Source: JBFKQC01 sp041627895
GTDB lineage: Bacteria; Pseudomonadota; Alphaproteobacteria; Rhodobacterales; Rhodobacteraceae
Direction of reading: 5' to 3'
DNA: 53,314 bases
NCBI GenBank assembly: GCA_041627895.1
Contig: JBFKQC010000020.1
Span: forward strand, 1-53,314
Shown piece by piece: positions 22,575-32,058 of the stretch (the stretch's first letter is position 1; the number at the start of each line of letters is the position of its first letter). Both the position numbers and the translations under genes were made by a program. The notes beneath the pieces are model-generated. The model was not told where the DNA came from, searched no databases, and worked only from the letters and a program-made list of their open reading frames with translations.

Positions 22575-24778
22575 TGCCCATGCCCACATTGACCGAGACC
22601 ACCGACGCCGCTGCCAGCACGGCGACCACCTATTCCATGAGCGTGGGCGATTATTTCCATGGCGAGATCGCCGGCGGGGCCGATACCTCGGACTGGATCC
22701 GCGTCGACCTGGTGGCGGGCCAGCAATACACCATCGCGCTGGCGGGCCTGGGTGCGCTGACCGACAACCTGCGCGACACCTATCTGCGCATCCGCGACAG
22801 CGGCGGCACGCTGGTTTTCGAGAACGACGATATCTCGACCGGTGACGGCTATTACTACAGCACCGTGACGTTCACGGCAGGATCGACCGGCAGCTTCTAT
22901 GTCGACGTGCAATCCTGGACCAACACGTTCACCGGCGATTACGGTGTCTCGGTGGTCGAGGGCGCGCGCGCCAGCTACGACGCCGAGATGGGCGCAGGCA
23001 TGCTGTTGAACCCCAACGCCGCCTGGACCACGACGCCAGGCACCGACGCCACGGTCAGCTGGGCGATTCGCGCCTCGGGCACGGAACCGGCCGGCGGCAA
23101 TCCCTTCATTGCGCCCTCGGCGGCCCAGGTCGGCGCGATCTCGTCGATCATGGCCTATCTCGATGCGCTGTCGGGGCTGACGCTGAACCAGGTGAATCCC
23201 GGCGGGACCTCGAACAGCGCCACGATGCTCTTCGGCGCCTACGACGATTCCACCGACGGCGCCGGCGCCTATGCCTTTTACCCCGACAGCTGGGGCGGCG
23301 GAACACCCGACACCGGTTTCGGCGCCAATGCTGGCGATGTCTGGCTGAACAACGACTCGGTCTCGACCTCTTCGTTGCCCTTCGGGTCCTACAGCCACTT
23401 CGCGATCATGCACGAGATCGGCCATGCCATCGGGCTCGCCCATCCCGGACCCTACAACGCCGGACCGGGAGTGGTGATCACCTACGCCAACGATGCCGAG
23501 TTCACCGAGGACAGCCATCAGTACACGGTGATGAGCTACTTCGACGAGACCGAGACCGGCGCCAGCGCGGGGCTGAACTATCCCGACACCTTCATGCTCT
23601 TCGACCTCCTGGCGCTGCACCAGCTTTACGGTGTCGACGCCGGTTACATGGCCGGCGACACGACCTACGGCTTCAATGCCACCGCGGCGCTGGCGGGCAC
23701 GGCCTACGACTACACGGTCAATACCGATCCCCTGCTGTCGGTCTACGACGGCAGCGGCACCGACACGATCGACCTGTCGGGCTATGCGATGGCACAGGCG
23801 CTGAGCCTGGTGCAGGGCGCGTTCTCGGATATCGGCGGGTTTGTCGGCAACTTCTCGATCGCCTACGGCGCGGTGATCGAGAACGCCGTGGGCGGGTCGG
23901 GCAACGACACGATCACCGGCAACGATGTTGCCAACAGCATCGCGGGCGGCAGCGGTGACGACACGCTGCAGGGCGGCAACGGCTCGGACACATTGCACGG
24001 CGGCACCGGAAACGATGCGTTGCACGGCGGAAACCACGACGACGTGATGGATGGCGGACGCGACAACGACACGCTTTGGGGCGGTTTCGGCAACGACGTG
24101 ATGGTCGGCGGCTTCCAGGAGGACCACCTTTACGGCGAGGACGGCGATGACCGTATGTACGGCAATGCCGGGTTCGACTGGATGGAGGGCGGTGCCGGGA
24201 ACGACACGCTGGACGGCGGCGACCAGGCCGACAACCTGCTGGGCAATGCGGGCAACGACGTGCTGCTGGGCGGCAACGGCTTTGACCGGCTGTTCGGTCA
24301 GGAAGGTGATGACCGGGCCTATGGCGGCAACGGTCCGGATGCGCTTTTCGGGCAGGAGGGCAACGACCGGCTCTACGGCCAGGACGGCAACGACAGGTTC
24401 TGGGGCGGCATCGGCAACGATGTGCTCGACGGCGGCGCCGGTGACGACCTGATCCAGGGCGGCGCCGGGTTCGACACCCTGATCGGGTCGACCGGCAACG
24501 ACAGGCTGACCGGCAATTTCAACGCCGACCTCTTCGTCTTCACGGATTTCGGCGGCGGCTTCGGCCACGACACGGTCGTGGATTTCGAGGCGACGAACGA
24601 CCTTGAGAAGCTGGATCTGTCCCGGGTGTCGGGAATTTCCGATTTCGCCGACCTGGTCGCCAACCACATGTACCAGGACGGCACCACCGTGCGGATCGAG
24701 GATGGCAAGGGAAATTCCATCCGGCTTCTGAACGTGGACCTGAACGACCTGCTCGACGGCAACGACTTCATCCTGTGA
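22574..24778 (+). CDS. Secreted RTX metalloprotease, M10 (serralysin-like) with N-terminal PPC domain
   Basis: 734 residues from the ATG at 22574 (another ATG at 22580 has better spacing from GGAGA). It has no Sec signal, as expected for type I secretion. Residues about 20-125 look like a pre-peptidase C-terminal (PPC) beta domain. The catalytic domain has the zinc motif HEIGHAIGLAHP (His280, Glu281, His284, His290) and the Met-turn MSY (Met320). Residues about 436-650 are calcium-binding RTX nonapeptides (GGSGNDTI, GGTGNDAL, GGAGNDTL and others), and a C-terminal secretion region follows (VVDFEATNDLEKLDLSRV). It would cleave extracellular proteins, perhaps matrix or adhesins. No type I secretion ABC/MFP genes are on the plasmid. 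Confidence 0.92.
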   Translation: MPMPTLTETTDAAASTATTYSMSVGDYFHGEIAGGADTSDWIRVDLVAGQQYTIALAGLGALTDNLRDTYLRIRDSGGTLVFENDDISTGDGYYYSTVTFTAGSTGSFYVDVQSWTNTFTGDYGVSVVEGARASYDAEMGAGMLLNPNAAWTTTPGTDATVSWAIRASGTEPAGGNPFIAPSAAQVGAISSIMAYLDALSGLTLNQVNPGGTSNSATMLFGAYDDSTDGAGAYAFYPDSWGGGTPDTGFGANAGDVWLNNDSVSTSSLPFGSYSHFAIMHEIGHAIGLAHPGPYNAGPGVVITYANDAEFTEDSHQYTVMSYFDETETGASAGLNYPDTFMLFDLLALHQLYGVDAGYMAGDTTYGFNATAALAGTAYDYTVNTDPLLSVYDGSGTDTIDLSGYAMAQALSLVQGAFSDIGGFVGNFSIAYGAVIENAVGGSGNDTITGNDVANSIAGGSGDDTLQGGNGSDTLHGGTGNDALHGGNHDDVMDGGRDNDTLWGGFGNDVMVGGFQEDHLYGEDGDDRMYGNAGFDWMEGGAGNDTLDGGDQADNLLGNAGNDVLLGGNGFDRLFGQEGDDRAYGGNGPDALFGQEGNDRLYGQDGNDRFWGGIGNDVLDGGAGDDLIQGGAGFDTLIGSTGNDRLTGNFNADLFVFTDFGGGFGHDTVVDFEATNDLEKLDLSRVSGISDFADLVANHMYQDGTTVRIEDGKGNSIRLLNVDLNDLLDGNDFIL

Positions 24779-24818
24779 GTTGTATCCGCCTGCGCACGGT
24801 ATGCGCCAAAAATCGGGT

Positions 24819-24833
24819 TTCCCCCCGGGGGAA
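24819..24833 (+). terminator. Hairpin after the RTX protease gene
   Basis: TTCCCCC-C-GGGGGAA forms a perfect 7-base-arm palindrome 41 bases past the protease stop. It is preceded by a small hairpin GCGCA-CGGTA-TGCGC (24792-24806). A T-tract is absent. It may end the protease transcript before the sulfotransferase gene. Confidence 0.35.
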
Positions 24834-24926
24834 TGCACTCTAGAGCATGTCCGGCGAAAACGATCCGCGGTCCGTGCGCCGATGGGCATGGCCTGCGGAT
24901 CCACCTGCGACGGAAGATTGCACGAG

Positions 24927-25799
24927 ATGGGCCGGAAGCCGTTTGAGACCCTTTTCCTGAGTGCCGGCGCGATGAAGGCCGGCACGACCTGGCTTTACGT
25001 CGTTCTGCAGCGCCACCCCGAGCTCTACTTCGCACCCGAAAAGGAGCTGCACTACTTCTACCACCGCTTCGTCGACTCGAGCCTTCTGAGCGAGACGCGG
25101 CGGCTGAGCGAGGCCAAGAACCGCTATCTGTTCCGCTTCGACCCGGCGCGGGCGAATATCGACCGGATCCGCGGCAACCTGCACTGGGTCGCCGCCTATC
25201 TGAGCAATCCGGTGGACGACATGTGGTATCGCGGGCTTTTTGCGGGCCAGCGGCGCGAGACCTACCGTTGCGACTTCTCCAACCTCTACGCGCTGCTGCC
25301 GGCCGAGGCCTGGCGCCGGATCGCCGCCGACTGCGACAGGCTGCGGGTGCTCTACACGCTGCGCCATCCGCTGAAGCGGCTCTGGAGCCACGTGAAGTTC
25401 CACCTGCAGGTCACCAACGAGACCGAGGTGCTCGATACCTGGGGGCCGGAGGATTTCGAGTCCTTCGCCCGGCAGCCGTTCCTTTGGGACAACGCCGAAT
25501 ACGGCCGGGCGCTGCGCAACATGAAGGCCGGGCTGCCCGAGGACGTCCTGAAGGTGATCTTCTACGAGGACCTGCACGCGGATCAGCGCGGAATGCTGGC
25601 CGAGATCGAGGATTTCCTGGGCATCGCGCGCTTCAACTACCCGGCCCCGGCACTGGACCGGAAGGTCAACGAATCCCTGTCGCGGCCGATGCCGGACTTC
25701 TTTCCCGAGCTTTTCGGGCGCGATGTCGCCCGTATCGTTTCGGAACTGGAACAGGAAGGGCTGACCCCGCCCGACAGCTGGCGGATGCCGGCGGGCTGA
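24927..25799 (+). CDS. Sulfotransferase (carbohydrate-type)
   Basis: 290 residues from the ATG at 24927, preceded by GGAAG. The 5'-phosphosulfate loop is AGAMKAGTTWLYVVLQRHPE, the form seen in heparan-type and other carbohydrate sulfotransferases. The 3'-phosphate region is VLYTLRHPLKRLWSHVKFHL. The middle part has EKELHYFYH, and the C-terminal region carries VNESLSRPMPD. It transfers sulfate from PAPS to a sugar hydroxyl or amine, probably in the cytoplasm before export. PAPS synthesis is not encoded here. It is followed by the FkbM methyltransferase in the same direction, suggesting a decoration operon. Confidence 0.87.
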   Translation: MGRKPFETLFLSAGAMKAGTTWLYVVLQRHPELYFAPEKELHYFYHRFVDSSLLSETRRLSEAKNRYLFRFDPARANIDRIRGNLHWVAAYLSNPVDDMWYRGLFAGQRRETYRCDFSNLYALLPAEAWRRIAADCDRLRVLYTLRHPLKRLWSHVKFHLQVTNETEVLDTWGPEDFESFARQPFLWDNAEYGRALRNMKAGLPEDVLKVIFYEDLHADQRGMLAEIEDFLGIARFNYPAPALDRKVNESLSRPMPDFFPELFGRDVARIVSELEQEGLTPPDSWRMPAG

Positions 25800-25842
25800 G
25801 CGTCCGGCCGGACGCGGGGGCATATCGGAGGATCTGAGAGGC

Positions 25843-26637
25843 ATGGCTGGGTCAGGGCGGGATCGCGAGTCCCTCGACGACTTTCTCGAATTCGCCGCAG
25901 AGGTTCTGCCGCATTCCTATTCCCAGCGGTTCCAGGATCTCTGGTTCCTCTGGGAAACCGGGTTCCGGCGCGGCGGATATTTCACCGAATTCGGGGCGCT
26001 GAACGGCAGGGATTTCTCGAACACCTACGTTCTGGAAAGGCTCGGCTGGCGCGGCGTCATCGCCGAGCCGCATCCCGATTTCGAAACGCGCATGCGCGCC
26101 AACCGCCGCTGCACGATCTCGACGCGGTGCGTCTACAGCCGCTCGGACGAGACGATCAGCTTCCACGTCGTCCGGGGGCGACCGGCGCTTTCGTCGGTCG
26201 GGCACCTGACGGTGGACGACGACAAGCAGACGCTGCGCAGCGACTACCGCAGCGTCCCGGTCCGGACGATTTCGCTCGACGACCTGCTCGAACAGTCCGG
26301 TGCCCCCGGCACGGTCGACTGCCTGTCGATCGACACCGAGGGCTCCGAGACTGAGATACTCGCGGCCTATGATTTCACCCGCCGGCCGATCAACTGCATC
26401 TGCGTGGAACACAACGATGTTCATCGCGCGCCGCTTTTCGCGCTGCTCAGCCGCGCCGGATACCGCCGGAAGTTCGAGGCGATCTCGGGCCACGACGACT
26501 GGTACGTTCGCGTCGGCGCCTATCCGGACTGGACCGATGCCGGCTGCGACGCGGTCGCCGCGGCGCTTGGCCGGCTGCCGCCTTTCGAGACGGCGGCGCA
26601 CGAGCGCCGGGCGATCCTGGCCGCGGCGCGAGCATGA
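25843..26637 (+). CDS. FkbM-family methyltransferase
   Basis: 264 residues; the ATG at 25843 follows GAGAGG. FkbM blocks are clear: FTEFGALNGRDFSNTYVLER (SAM site variant), GWRGVIAEPHPDF, TRCVYSRSDETISFHVV, VPVRTISLDDLLE and VDCLSIDTEGSETEILAAYD. Family members methylate hydroxyls of sugars and polyketides using S-adenosylmethionine. In this polysaccharide setting an O-methyl sugar is likely, though the acceptor is unknown. The stop overlaps the next start as ATGA, so it is coupled to the following glycosyltransferase. Confidence 0.88.
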   Translation: MAGSGRDRESLDDFLEFAAEVLPHSYSQRFQDLWFLWETGFRRGGYFTEFGALNGRDFSNTYVLERLGWRGVIAEPHPDFETRMRANRRCTISTRCVYSRSDETISFHVVRGRPALSSVGHLTVDDDKQTLRSDYRSVPVRTISLDDLLEQSGAPGTVDCLSIDTEGSETEILAAYDFTRRPINCICVEHNDVHRAPLFALLSRAGYRRKFEAISGHDDWYVRVGAYPDWTDAGCDAVAAALGRLPPFETAAHERRAILAAARA

Positions 26638-27767
26638 TCCCGCTGGGCGACAAGGTCAGAGGCCTGCTGCGGCGCGGTCCCACGGCGGCGGTGGTGCAGT
26701 TCGAGGCAGTCCACGAAGAGGTGATTCCGAGCGTCTGTCATGCGCTGCGCGAGAACGGGATCACGCCGACCGTGTTCCTGAACCAGGAGATCGCGAACCG
26801 GCGCGGCGACCTGTTCGCGGAAATCTGCCCCGGGGAATTCGACTATCACTACGTGGCGCTGTCCAGCACCGAGGACTGGCAACGGCTCAGGGCGCGCCTC
26901 GACCGGCGCAGAAGCGATGCCTTCGTGTTCTTCAACACGTTTCAGCGCCCCGGCATCGCACGTTTCGCGGCGGACCTGCACAAGCCGGTCCTCGGGATCG
27001 TGCACAACCCTCAGTTGTTTCTGTCCCACCCGGACTGCGTGAGCTTTGCCGACCGCGACGACGTCCGGCTTCTGACCCTGGCCGATCATGCGGCGTCCTA
27101 CCTGATCGCGGGCCGGCAGGGCCTGATCGACCGGGTCGCCACCCTGGCGCCGGTCTACTGGGGCGCAGAGCCTGCCGGCGAGACGGCGGGAGAGAGCCGG
27201 GAACAGCGGCGGATGATCGTTCCGGGCGCGGTGAACTTCGGCAACCGGAGCTACGACTTCATCTTCGAGGCCTTCGCGCGCACGCCCGGCCTGACCGATC
27301 GCCTGAACGTCCGGATCCTCGGCGGTGGCCCGGACCGGGAGGCGCTGGAGCACAGGGTCGCCAAAGCGGGCCTGGACCACGCGATCAGCTTTTCCCGGCT
27401 GAACCGCGCGACGGGCTTCGTCGATCACCGGGACTATTTCGACGATCTGCGCAAGGCGGCGTTCATCCTGCCGCTGCTGCCGCCCAACCGGCAGGATTAC
27501 AGGGTCTACAAGATCACCGCGGCGCTTTCGACGGCGCAGGGGTTCTGCATTCCCCCGCTTCTCGATCGCTGGACCGAGATGGTCTATCGCGTCCCCGGGC
27601 TGGCGGTGCACGGGGCCGGGCTGGCCGACGCGCTGGACCGCGCCGCGGCGATGCCCGACGAGGCCTATCGGGACCTGCGTGCCGCGCTTCGTGACTTCCG
27701 GGCACGGCGGCTGCGGCGGAACCTGGACGAAGCCGCCTACCTGATGCAGGGCCTGGTCACGCCATGA
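26634..27767 (+). CDS. Putative GT-B glycosyltransferase
   Basis: 377 residues from the ATG at 26634, overlapping the methyltransferase stop. The first half has weak Rossmann-like features (AVVQFEAVHEEVIPSVCHAL and LGIVHNPQLFLSHPDCVSFA). The second half is more telling: MIVPGAVNFGNRSYDFIFEA, VRILGGGPDREALEHRVAKA and FILPLLPPNRQDYRVYKITA resemble the donor-binding half of GT-B enzymes such as GT1/GT4. No E-x7-E motif is clear. The 3' end overlaps the convergent glycosyltransferase gene by 11 bases. Substrates are unknown. Confidence 0.65.
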   Translation: MIPLGDKVRGLLRRGPTAAVVQFEAVHEEVIPSVCHALRENGITPTVFLNQEIANRRGDLFAEICPGEFDYHYVALSSTEDWQRLRARLDRRRSDAFVFFNTFQRPGIARFAADLHKPVLGIVHNPQLFLSHPDCVSFADRDDVRLLTLADHAASYLIAGRQGLIDRVATLAPVYWGAEPAGETAGESREQRRMIVPGAVNFGNRSYDFIFEAFARTPGLTDRLNVRILGGGPDREALEHRVAKAGLDHAISFSRLNRATGFVDHRDYFDDLRKAAFILPLLPPNRQDYRVYKITAALSTAQGFCIPPLLDRWTEMVYRVPGLAVHGAGLADALDRAAAMPDEAYRDLRAALRDFRARRLRRNLDEAAYLMQGLVTP

Positions 27768-28971
27768 GGGGCGTCGCCAGCCGCGTGAAGGCGGCGGCCT
27801 GATCGGCGAAGCTCGTCACGGCGACCGGCGCGGGATGCGCCGCCGGCGCATCCAGGCACCGCAGCACTTCCTCGCGCAGCCGGTGCGGCCCCTCGCCGAT
27901 CTTCAGCATGCGCGCGGGATCGGCGCCGGGCCATTCGGTCGTGCCTCCGCTGTCGGTCTGTATGACCCGGATGCCGCGCGCCGCAGCCTCGCGGACCGCC
28001 AGTCCGAAGGTCTCCTTCCACTGCGAGGGGAACAGCAGCACGTCGATCTCGGCATAGAAGCTGTCCAGTTCGGATTGCGCGAACCGCGGACGGACCTGCC
28101 AGTTGCCGTCCATTCCGGCGAATTCGGCGGGCGTCCACCAGCTCTGGTCCAGGCTGGCATCGACCAGGAGCCCGGCGAAATCCCCGCGCCCCAGGCCGGT
28201 GAAGGCGGCCTTGACCAGCGGCCAGCCCTTGATCCGCGAGGGTCCGCCCAGATAGCCGAAGACCAGGCGCGGGTCGGTGGCGCGCCGGGCGGCCTGCGCG
28301 GCGAAGAACGCCTCGCCCGGCGGATATATGCCGTTCTCCCAGACCACGGAGCCGGACCCGGGAAAGCCCGACGCAACAGACAGGTCCCGGGCGAACCGGC
28401 TGGGAAACGTGACGAGATCGGTCTGTCCGACCGCCCGGTGCAGCCGTGCGAACCGGGTGCGGGCCAGGGCGATCTTGTCGGCGCAGCCGCGGCAGTCGTC
28501 GATCCGGACCGGGTATTGCCCGCAATACTGCCCGTCCGGGCGCTGCATGAATTGGTATTCGCAGAGCCACCAGAAATCATGCACGCTCAGAACCACCGGC
28601 AGGCCCCGCGTCCGGGCCTCGGCGATGGCGCCGATCCCGATATCCTGGATGCAATGGGCGTGCAGCAGATCGGGTTCCAGATCCGCGATCAGCCCGGCCA
28701 GGATCCCGGTGACCTCGGCATTGTCGTAGCGCTCGGCATAGCTGCGCGATGCGCGCAGGTTGATCACGTGGTTCTGAATGCCGGCCACCTCGGTGCGCAT
28801 GACCGAATAGGGCGTCAGATCGGGCCGCTCGGCGGTCGAGACCGCGGTGATGCGCCAGCCGTGATCCCGCACCAGCGCGCGCGCCACGGCCTCGGCGACC
28901 ATGGTGGCGCCGCCATAGGAATTCGGGGCGAAGAACACGTTCAGAAGCAGGATATGCGGCGGCGATGCCAT
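27757..28971 (-). CDS. Glycosyltransferase family 4
   Basis: 404 residues from the ATG at 28971, four bases after the previous stop. The GT4 pattern is plain: LLNVFFAPNSYGGATMVAEA, LLHAHCIQDIGIGAIAEA, VLSVHDFWWLCEYQFMQR, a cysteine cluster (YCGQYPVRIDDCRGC) seen in several GT4 enzymes, FGYLGGPSRIKGWPLVKAAF and the donor motif SQWKETFGLAVREAAARGI with its E-x7-E. It is co-transcribed with the glycosyltransferase upstream (28975-30267). It probably adds a hexose during repeat-unit assembly on the cytoplasmic face. Confidence 0.9.
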   Translation of the reverse strand: MASPPHILLLNVFFAPNSYGGATMVAEAVARALVRDHGWRITAVSTAERPDLTPYSVMRTEVAGIQNHVINLRASRSYAERYDNAEVTGILAGLIADLEPDLLHAHCIQDIGIGAIAEARTRGLPVVLSVHDFWWLCEYQFMQRPDGQYCGQYPVRIDDCRGCADKIALARTRFARLHRAVGQTDLVTFPSRFARDLSVASGFPGSGSVVWENGIYPPGEAFFAAQAARRATDPRLVFGYLGGPSRIKGWPLVKAAFTGLGRGDFAGLLVDASLDQSWWTPAEFAGMDGNWQVRPRFAQSELDSFYAEIDVLLFPSQWKETFGLAVREAAARGIRVIQTDSGGTTEWPGADPARMLKIGEGPHRLREEVLRCLDAPAAHPAPVAVTSFADQAAAFTRLATPLMA

Positions 28972-28974
28972 GGA

Positions 28975-30267
28975 TCAGGCCGCCCTGACCCACTCGACGA
29001 CCGGCGCTTCGACGATCGGCAGCGCGGTGCGGGCGGTCCAGGTCTGCAACAGGTCGCGACGCGCCGCCTGCCCCATCGCCGCGGCTCGCGCCCGATCCCG
29101 CGCGAGCAGTTCCAGCGCCTCGCGCCAGCCGGCCCCCGGGTCCAGGACGAACCCGGTCTCGCCGTCGCGGACCATGCCGGCCATGTCGCTGACCGTTCCC
29201 ACCAGGCTCGGCACCGCCACTGCGGCGGCATCGATCACCCGCACCGCGCTCTTGCAGCGGTTGAACAGGTCGTCGGTCAGCGGCATGACGGCGCAATCCG
29301 CCGTGGACAGCGTCTCGAGATAGTCGGCGTAGGACGAAAACGCATGCGTCTCGACCCGCCCGCGCAGCGCGTCCGGCAGCAGCGTCGGGTCGAAGTGCCC
29401 GAGGATCACCAGTTGCCGGTCCGGAGCCGCGTCGAGAAAGGCGGAGATGTCCTCGCCGATCAGGCGGAAATCGATCTCGTGCCCGCGCGAGCCGCTGGCA
29501 AAGGCAACCCGGAACGGGGCGCCGGGCGTGCGGCCGGCCGCGCGGAGCGCGGTCTCTGAGGTGGCGATCGTCTCGGAATCGGCGAAATTGCGGCGGAAAT
29601 GAACCGGCCGCGCGGTATAGGCCCGGGTGTGTTCGGCCATGGCCGGGGTCGAGACGGTGACGATATCGGCCTGGTTGAGCGCCCCCAGGTATTTCGGGGC
29701 CTCCGCGAGGAAATGGGCCTTCATCTTCCTGGGCAGCGCCTTCATGTTCCCGTAGCTTTCATATGCCGAGACCGAGAAAAGCGGATCGTCCAGGTCGTAG
29801 AGCACCGGCAGGCGCAGCCGGCGCGCCTCGTAGAGGTACATGTCGTTGAGCGCGGTGTTCTGGGTGCGGTAGAACATCACGTGGGTGGCGTTCTGCATCA
29901 GCGAGATCGAGCGCGGCACGTCCCGGTAGTGGGAAAAGTCGTAATCGACATCCAGCCCTGCCCACAACTCGGCCGGCTGCACGATCCGGTATTTCCGGCA
30001 TTGCGGCAGATAGAGGTCGCCGATCATCGCGATGCGGCGGGCGCGGGTCAGCGTCGCGGGGGGCTGGCCGATGTGAAAGCCGCCGCGCCGGGCGGTGTCC
30101 TGCCAGAAGGCATCGAGGTAGGTCTCGTCCTTCGCGACCGGGTGCCAGGCCAGCTGGCGGCCGGCATAGGCGATGGCCCGTGCAAAGGCAGCGCGCCACC
30201 CGTCCTGCCGGATCGCGGTGCCGAGCTTGGACAGGGCTGTCCTGTTGAAAAGTGCATGCAAACCCAT
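28975..30267 (-). CDS. Glycosyltransferase (GT4-like, GT-B)
   Basis: 430 residues from the ATG at 30267 (MGLHALFNRTALSKLG); a longer frame reaches 30318 but adds nothing family-like. Indicators are IAMIGDLYLPQCRKYRIVQP, LYDLDDPLFSVSAYESYGNM, DIVTVSTPAMAEHTRAYT, VAFASGSRGHEIDF, CAVMPLTDDLFNRCKSAVRV and AAVAVPSLVGTVSDMAGMV. The DLDD pair and the VSTP acceptor-side motif recur in GT4-type enzymes of exopolysaccharide clusters. It is first in a two-gene unit with the GT4 enzyme at 27757-28971. Linkage and sugar are unknown. Confidence 0.82.
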   Translation of the reverse strand: MGLHALFNRTALSKLGTAIRQDGWRAAFARAIAYAGRQLAWHPVAKDETYLDAFWQDTARRGGFHIGQPPATLTRARRIAMIGDLYLPQCRKYRIVQPAELWAGLDVDYDFSHYRDVPRSISLMQNATHVMFYRTQNTALNDMYLYEARRLRLPVLYDLDDPLFSVSAYESYGNMKALPRKMKAHFLAEAPKYLGALNQADIVTVSTPAMAEHTRAYTARPVHFRRNFADSETIATSETALRAAGRTPGAPFRVAFASGSRGHEIDFRLIGEDISAFLDAAPDRQLVILGHFDPTLLPDALRGRVETHAFSSYADYLETLSTADCAVMPLTDDLFNRCKSAVRVIDAAAVAVPSLVGTVSDMAGMVRDGETGFVLDPGAGWREALELLARDRARAAAMGQAARRDLLQTWTARTALPIVEAPVVEWVRAA

Positions 30268-30387
30268 CGGTCCCCTGGCGCCTGCGCGCGACAGCCCTGC
30301 ATCAAGACCCGTGAACAACCCGTCGGCCTAGCCTATAGAGAGGGCGGATAGGGAATACCAGCGCAAGCTGGCAGGAGACCGGGCCGC

Positions 30388-31356
30388 GTGCGGGAAGAGA
30401 TCGAAACAGAGGCGCAGGCTGGCAGGTGCGTCATCCTGCTTGCGGTGCACAACGGGGCGCGGTTCCTGCCGGAACAGCTCGACAGTTTCGCTGCCCAGAG
30501 CCATCGCGCCTGGGACCTGATCGCAAGCGACGACGGGTCAGAGGACGAAAGCGCCGCGCAGCTCGCCGCCTTCGCCGACAGGATGCGCGACCGGGGCCAT
30601 TGCGTGGACATCGTTCCCGGCCCCGCCGCCGGGCATGCCTCGGCGAACTTCCTGACCCTTCTGTCGCGGACCGACGGCGCCGACTGGGTCGCCTTCGCGG
30701 ATCAGGACGACGTCTGGCTGCCCGAGAAACTGTCAGCCGCAACGGCGATGCTCGCCGGCTGCGCCCCGGAGACACCGACGCTTTACTGCAGCCGCACCTG
30801 GATCACCGGCACCGATCTGCAGGATCCGGTTCCGTCGCGGCGTTTCGCGCGCGCCTTCGGGTTCCGCAACGCGCTTGTCCAGAATATCGCCGCGGGCAAC
30901 ACCATCGTCCTGAACCGCGCCGCAGCAGACACCGCGCGGAAGGCGGCGGCGGCCGCGCTCGAGGTCGCCCGGCTGCCCGCACATGACTGGTGGCTCTATC
31001 AACTGATCACCGGTGCCGGCGGGCGGATTCTGCACGACGACACGCCCCGGCTCTACTACCGGCAGCACGGCGGAAACCAGATCGGGGCGCATCGCGGGAC
31101 CAGGGCGGCGCTGGTGCGGCTGCGGGCCCTGCTGTCGGGACGTTTCCGCGCGTGGAATGCCGAGAACATCGCCGCGCTCGAGGCGGCCGGGGATCTGCTG
31201 ACCGAGGAAAACCGGGCCGTGCTTCGCAGCTTCGCCGCGCTGCGCGGGATGCGGTTTCGTGCCCGGCTGGCCGCCTTCGGGGCGCTCGGCCTCTACCGCC
31301 AGACCCGGCTTGCCCAGGCGGCGACCTGGCTTGCCGTGGCGCTCGGCCGGATTTGA
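30388..31356 (+). CDS. Glycosyltransferase family 2
   Basis: 322 residues from a GTG at 30388, with GGAG ten bases upstream. GT-A blocks are complete: VILLAVHNGARFLPEQLDSF, AWDLIASDDGSEDES, GADWVAFADQDDVWLPEKL (DQDD metal site) and AAGNTIVLNRAAADTARKA, then HDWWLYQLITGAGGRILHDD, where the Asp/Trp pair is typical. It is closest to rhamnosyl/galactosyltransferases of the WcaA/RfbN kind. It is convergent with kpsT across only eight bases. Confidence 0.9.
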   Translation: MREEIETEAQAGRCVILLAVHNGARFLPEQLDSFAAQSHRAWDLIASDDGSEDESAAQLAAFADRMRDRGHCVDIVPGPAAGHASANFLTLLSRTDGADWVAFADQDDVWLPEKLSAATAMLAGCAPETPTLYCSRTWITGTDLQDPVPSRRFARAFGFRNALVQNIAAGNTIVLNRAAADTARKAAAAALEVARLPAHDWWLYQLITGAGGRILHDDTPRLYYRQHGGNQIGAHRGTRAALVRLRALLSGRFRAWNAENIAALEAAGDLLTEENRAVLRSFAALRGMRFRARLAAFGALGLYRQTRLAQAATWLAVALGRI

Positions 31357-31364
31357 GGCCGCGT

Positions 31365-32027
31365 TCAGCCGCGTTTCTTCATGTTGGCCTCGTGCCGCTC
31401 GATCGCCTCGTCGACATCGTCGAACATCTCGAGCTTGCCGTTCTCCAGCACGGCGCCCATGTTGCAGAGGCGCTTGACCATCGGCATCGAGTGGCTGACG
31501 AAAAGCGCGCCCGCATTCCGGACCCGGTCGAGGAAGACGTCGCTGCTCTTCGAACGGAAGGCGGCGTCGCCCACCGAGGTGACCTCGTCGATGAGGTAGA
31601 AATCGAACGGGATTCCCATCGACACGCCGAAGGCCAGACGCGAGCGCATGCCCGAGGAGTAGCTGCGGAAAGGCAGGTGGAAATGCTTGCCGAGCTCCGC
31701 GAAATCCTCGACGAAATCCACCAGGGCCTCGGTGTCGACGCCGTAGATGCGCGCCACGAAGCGGGTGTTCTGCGCCCCCGTCAGTTCGGCGTGGAACGAG
31801 CCCGAGAAACCGACCGGATACGAGATCGTCCCATCCGAAACGATCCGGCCCGATGTCGGCTCCATGTTGCCCGCGATCATGTTCATCATGGTGGACTTGC
31901 CGGCCCCGTTGCGGCCCAGAAGCCCCACAACCGCCCCCGTGGGAAAGACGGCGGTGACATCTTCGACCACGGTCTTCCGGCGCCCCTTGAGCGAGAAGGT
32001 CTTGGTGACGCGGTCCAGATAGATCAT
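31365..32027 (-). CDS. kpsT: Polysaccharide export ABC transporter ATP-binding protein, KpsT-like
   Basis: 220 residues from the ATG at 32027. Walker A is LLGRNGAGKSTMM, the signature is YSSGMRSRLAFG and Walker B is FYLIDEV. The size and the GFSGSFHAELTGAQNTRFVA segment are typical of KpsT/CtrD of group 2 capsule exporters rather than the longer Wzt with a sugar-binding tail. It powers export of a finished polysaccharide together with the permease at 33453-34274. It follows kpsE-like 32059-33363 on the same strand by 31 bases. Confidence 0.92.
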   Translation of the reverse strand: MIYLDRVTKTFSLKGRRKTVVEDVTAVFPTGAVVGLLGRNGAGKSTMMNMIAGNMEPTSGRIVSDGTISYPVGFSGSFHAELTGAQNTRFVARIYGVDTEALVDFVEDFAELGKHFHLPFRSYSSGMRSRLAFGVSMGIPFDFYLIDEVTSVGDAAFRSKSSDVFLDRVRNAGALFVSHSMPMVKRLCNMGAVLENGKLEMFDDVDEAIERHEANMKKRG

Positions 32028-32058
32028 GCGTGCGCCTTGCGGTTTCGCCGCTCCGGAA

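Noticed and set aside
22484..24985. 833-residue minus-strand frame opposite the RTX protease
   Set aside because: Its valine-rich repeats are the antisense image of the RTX repeats.
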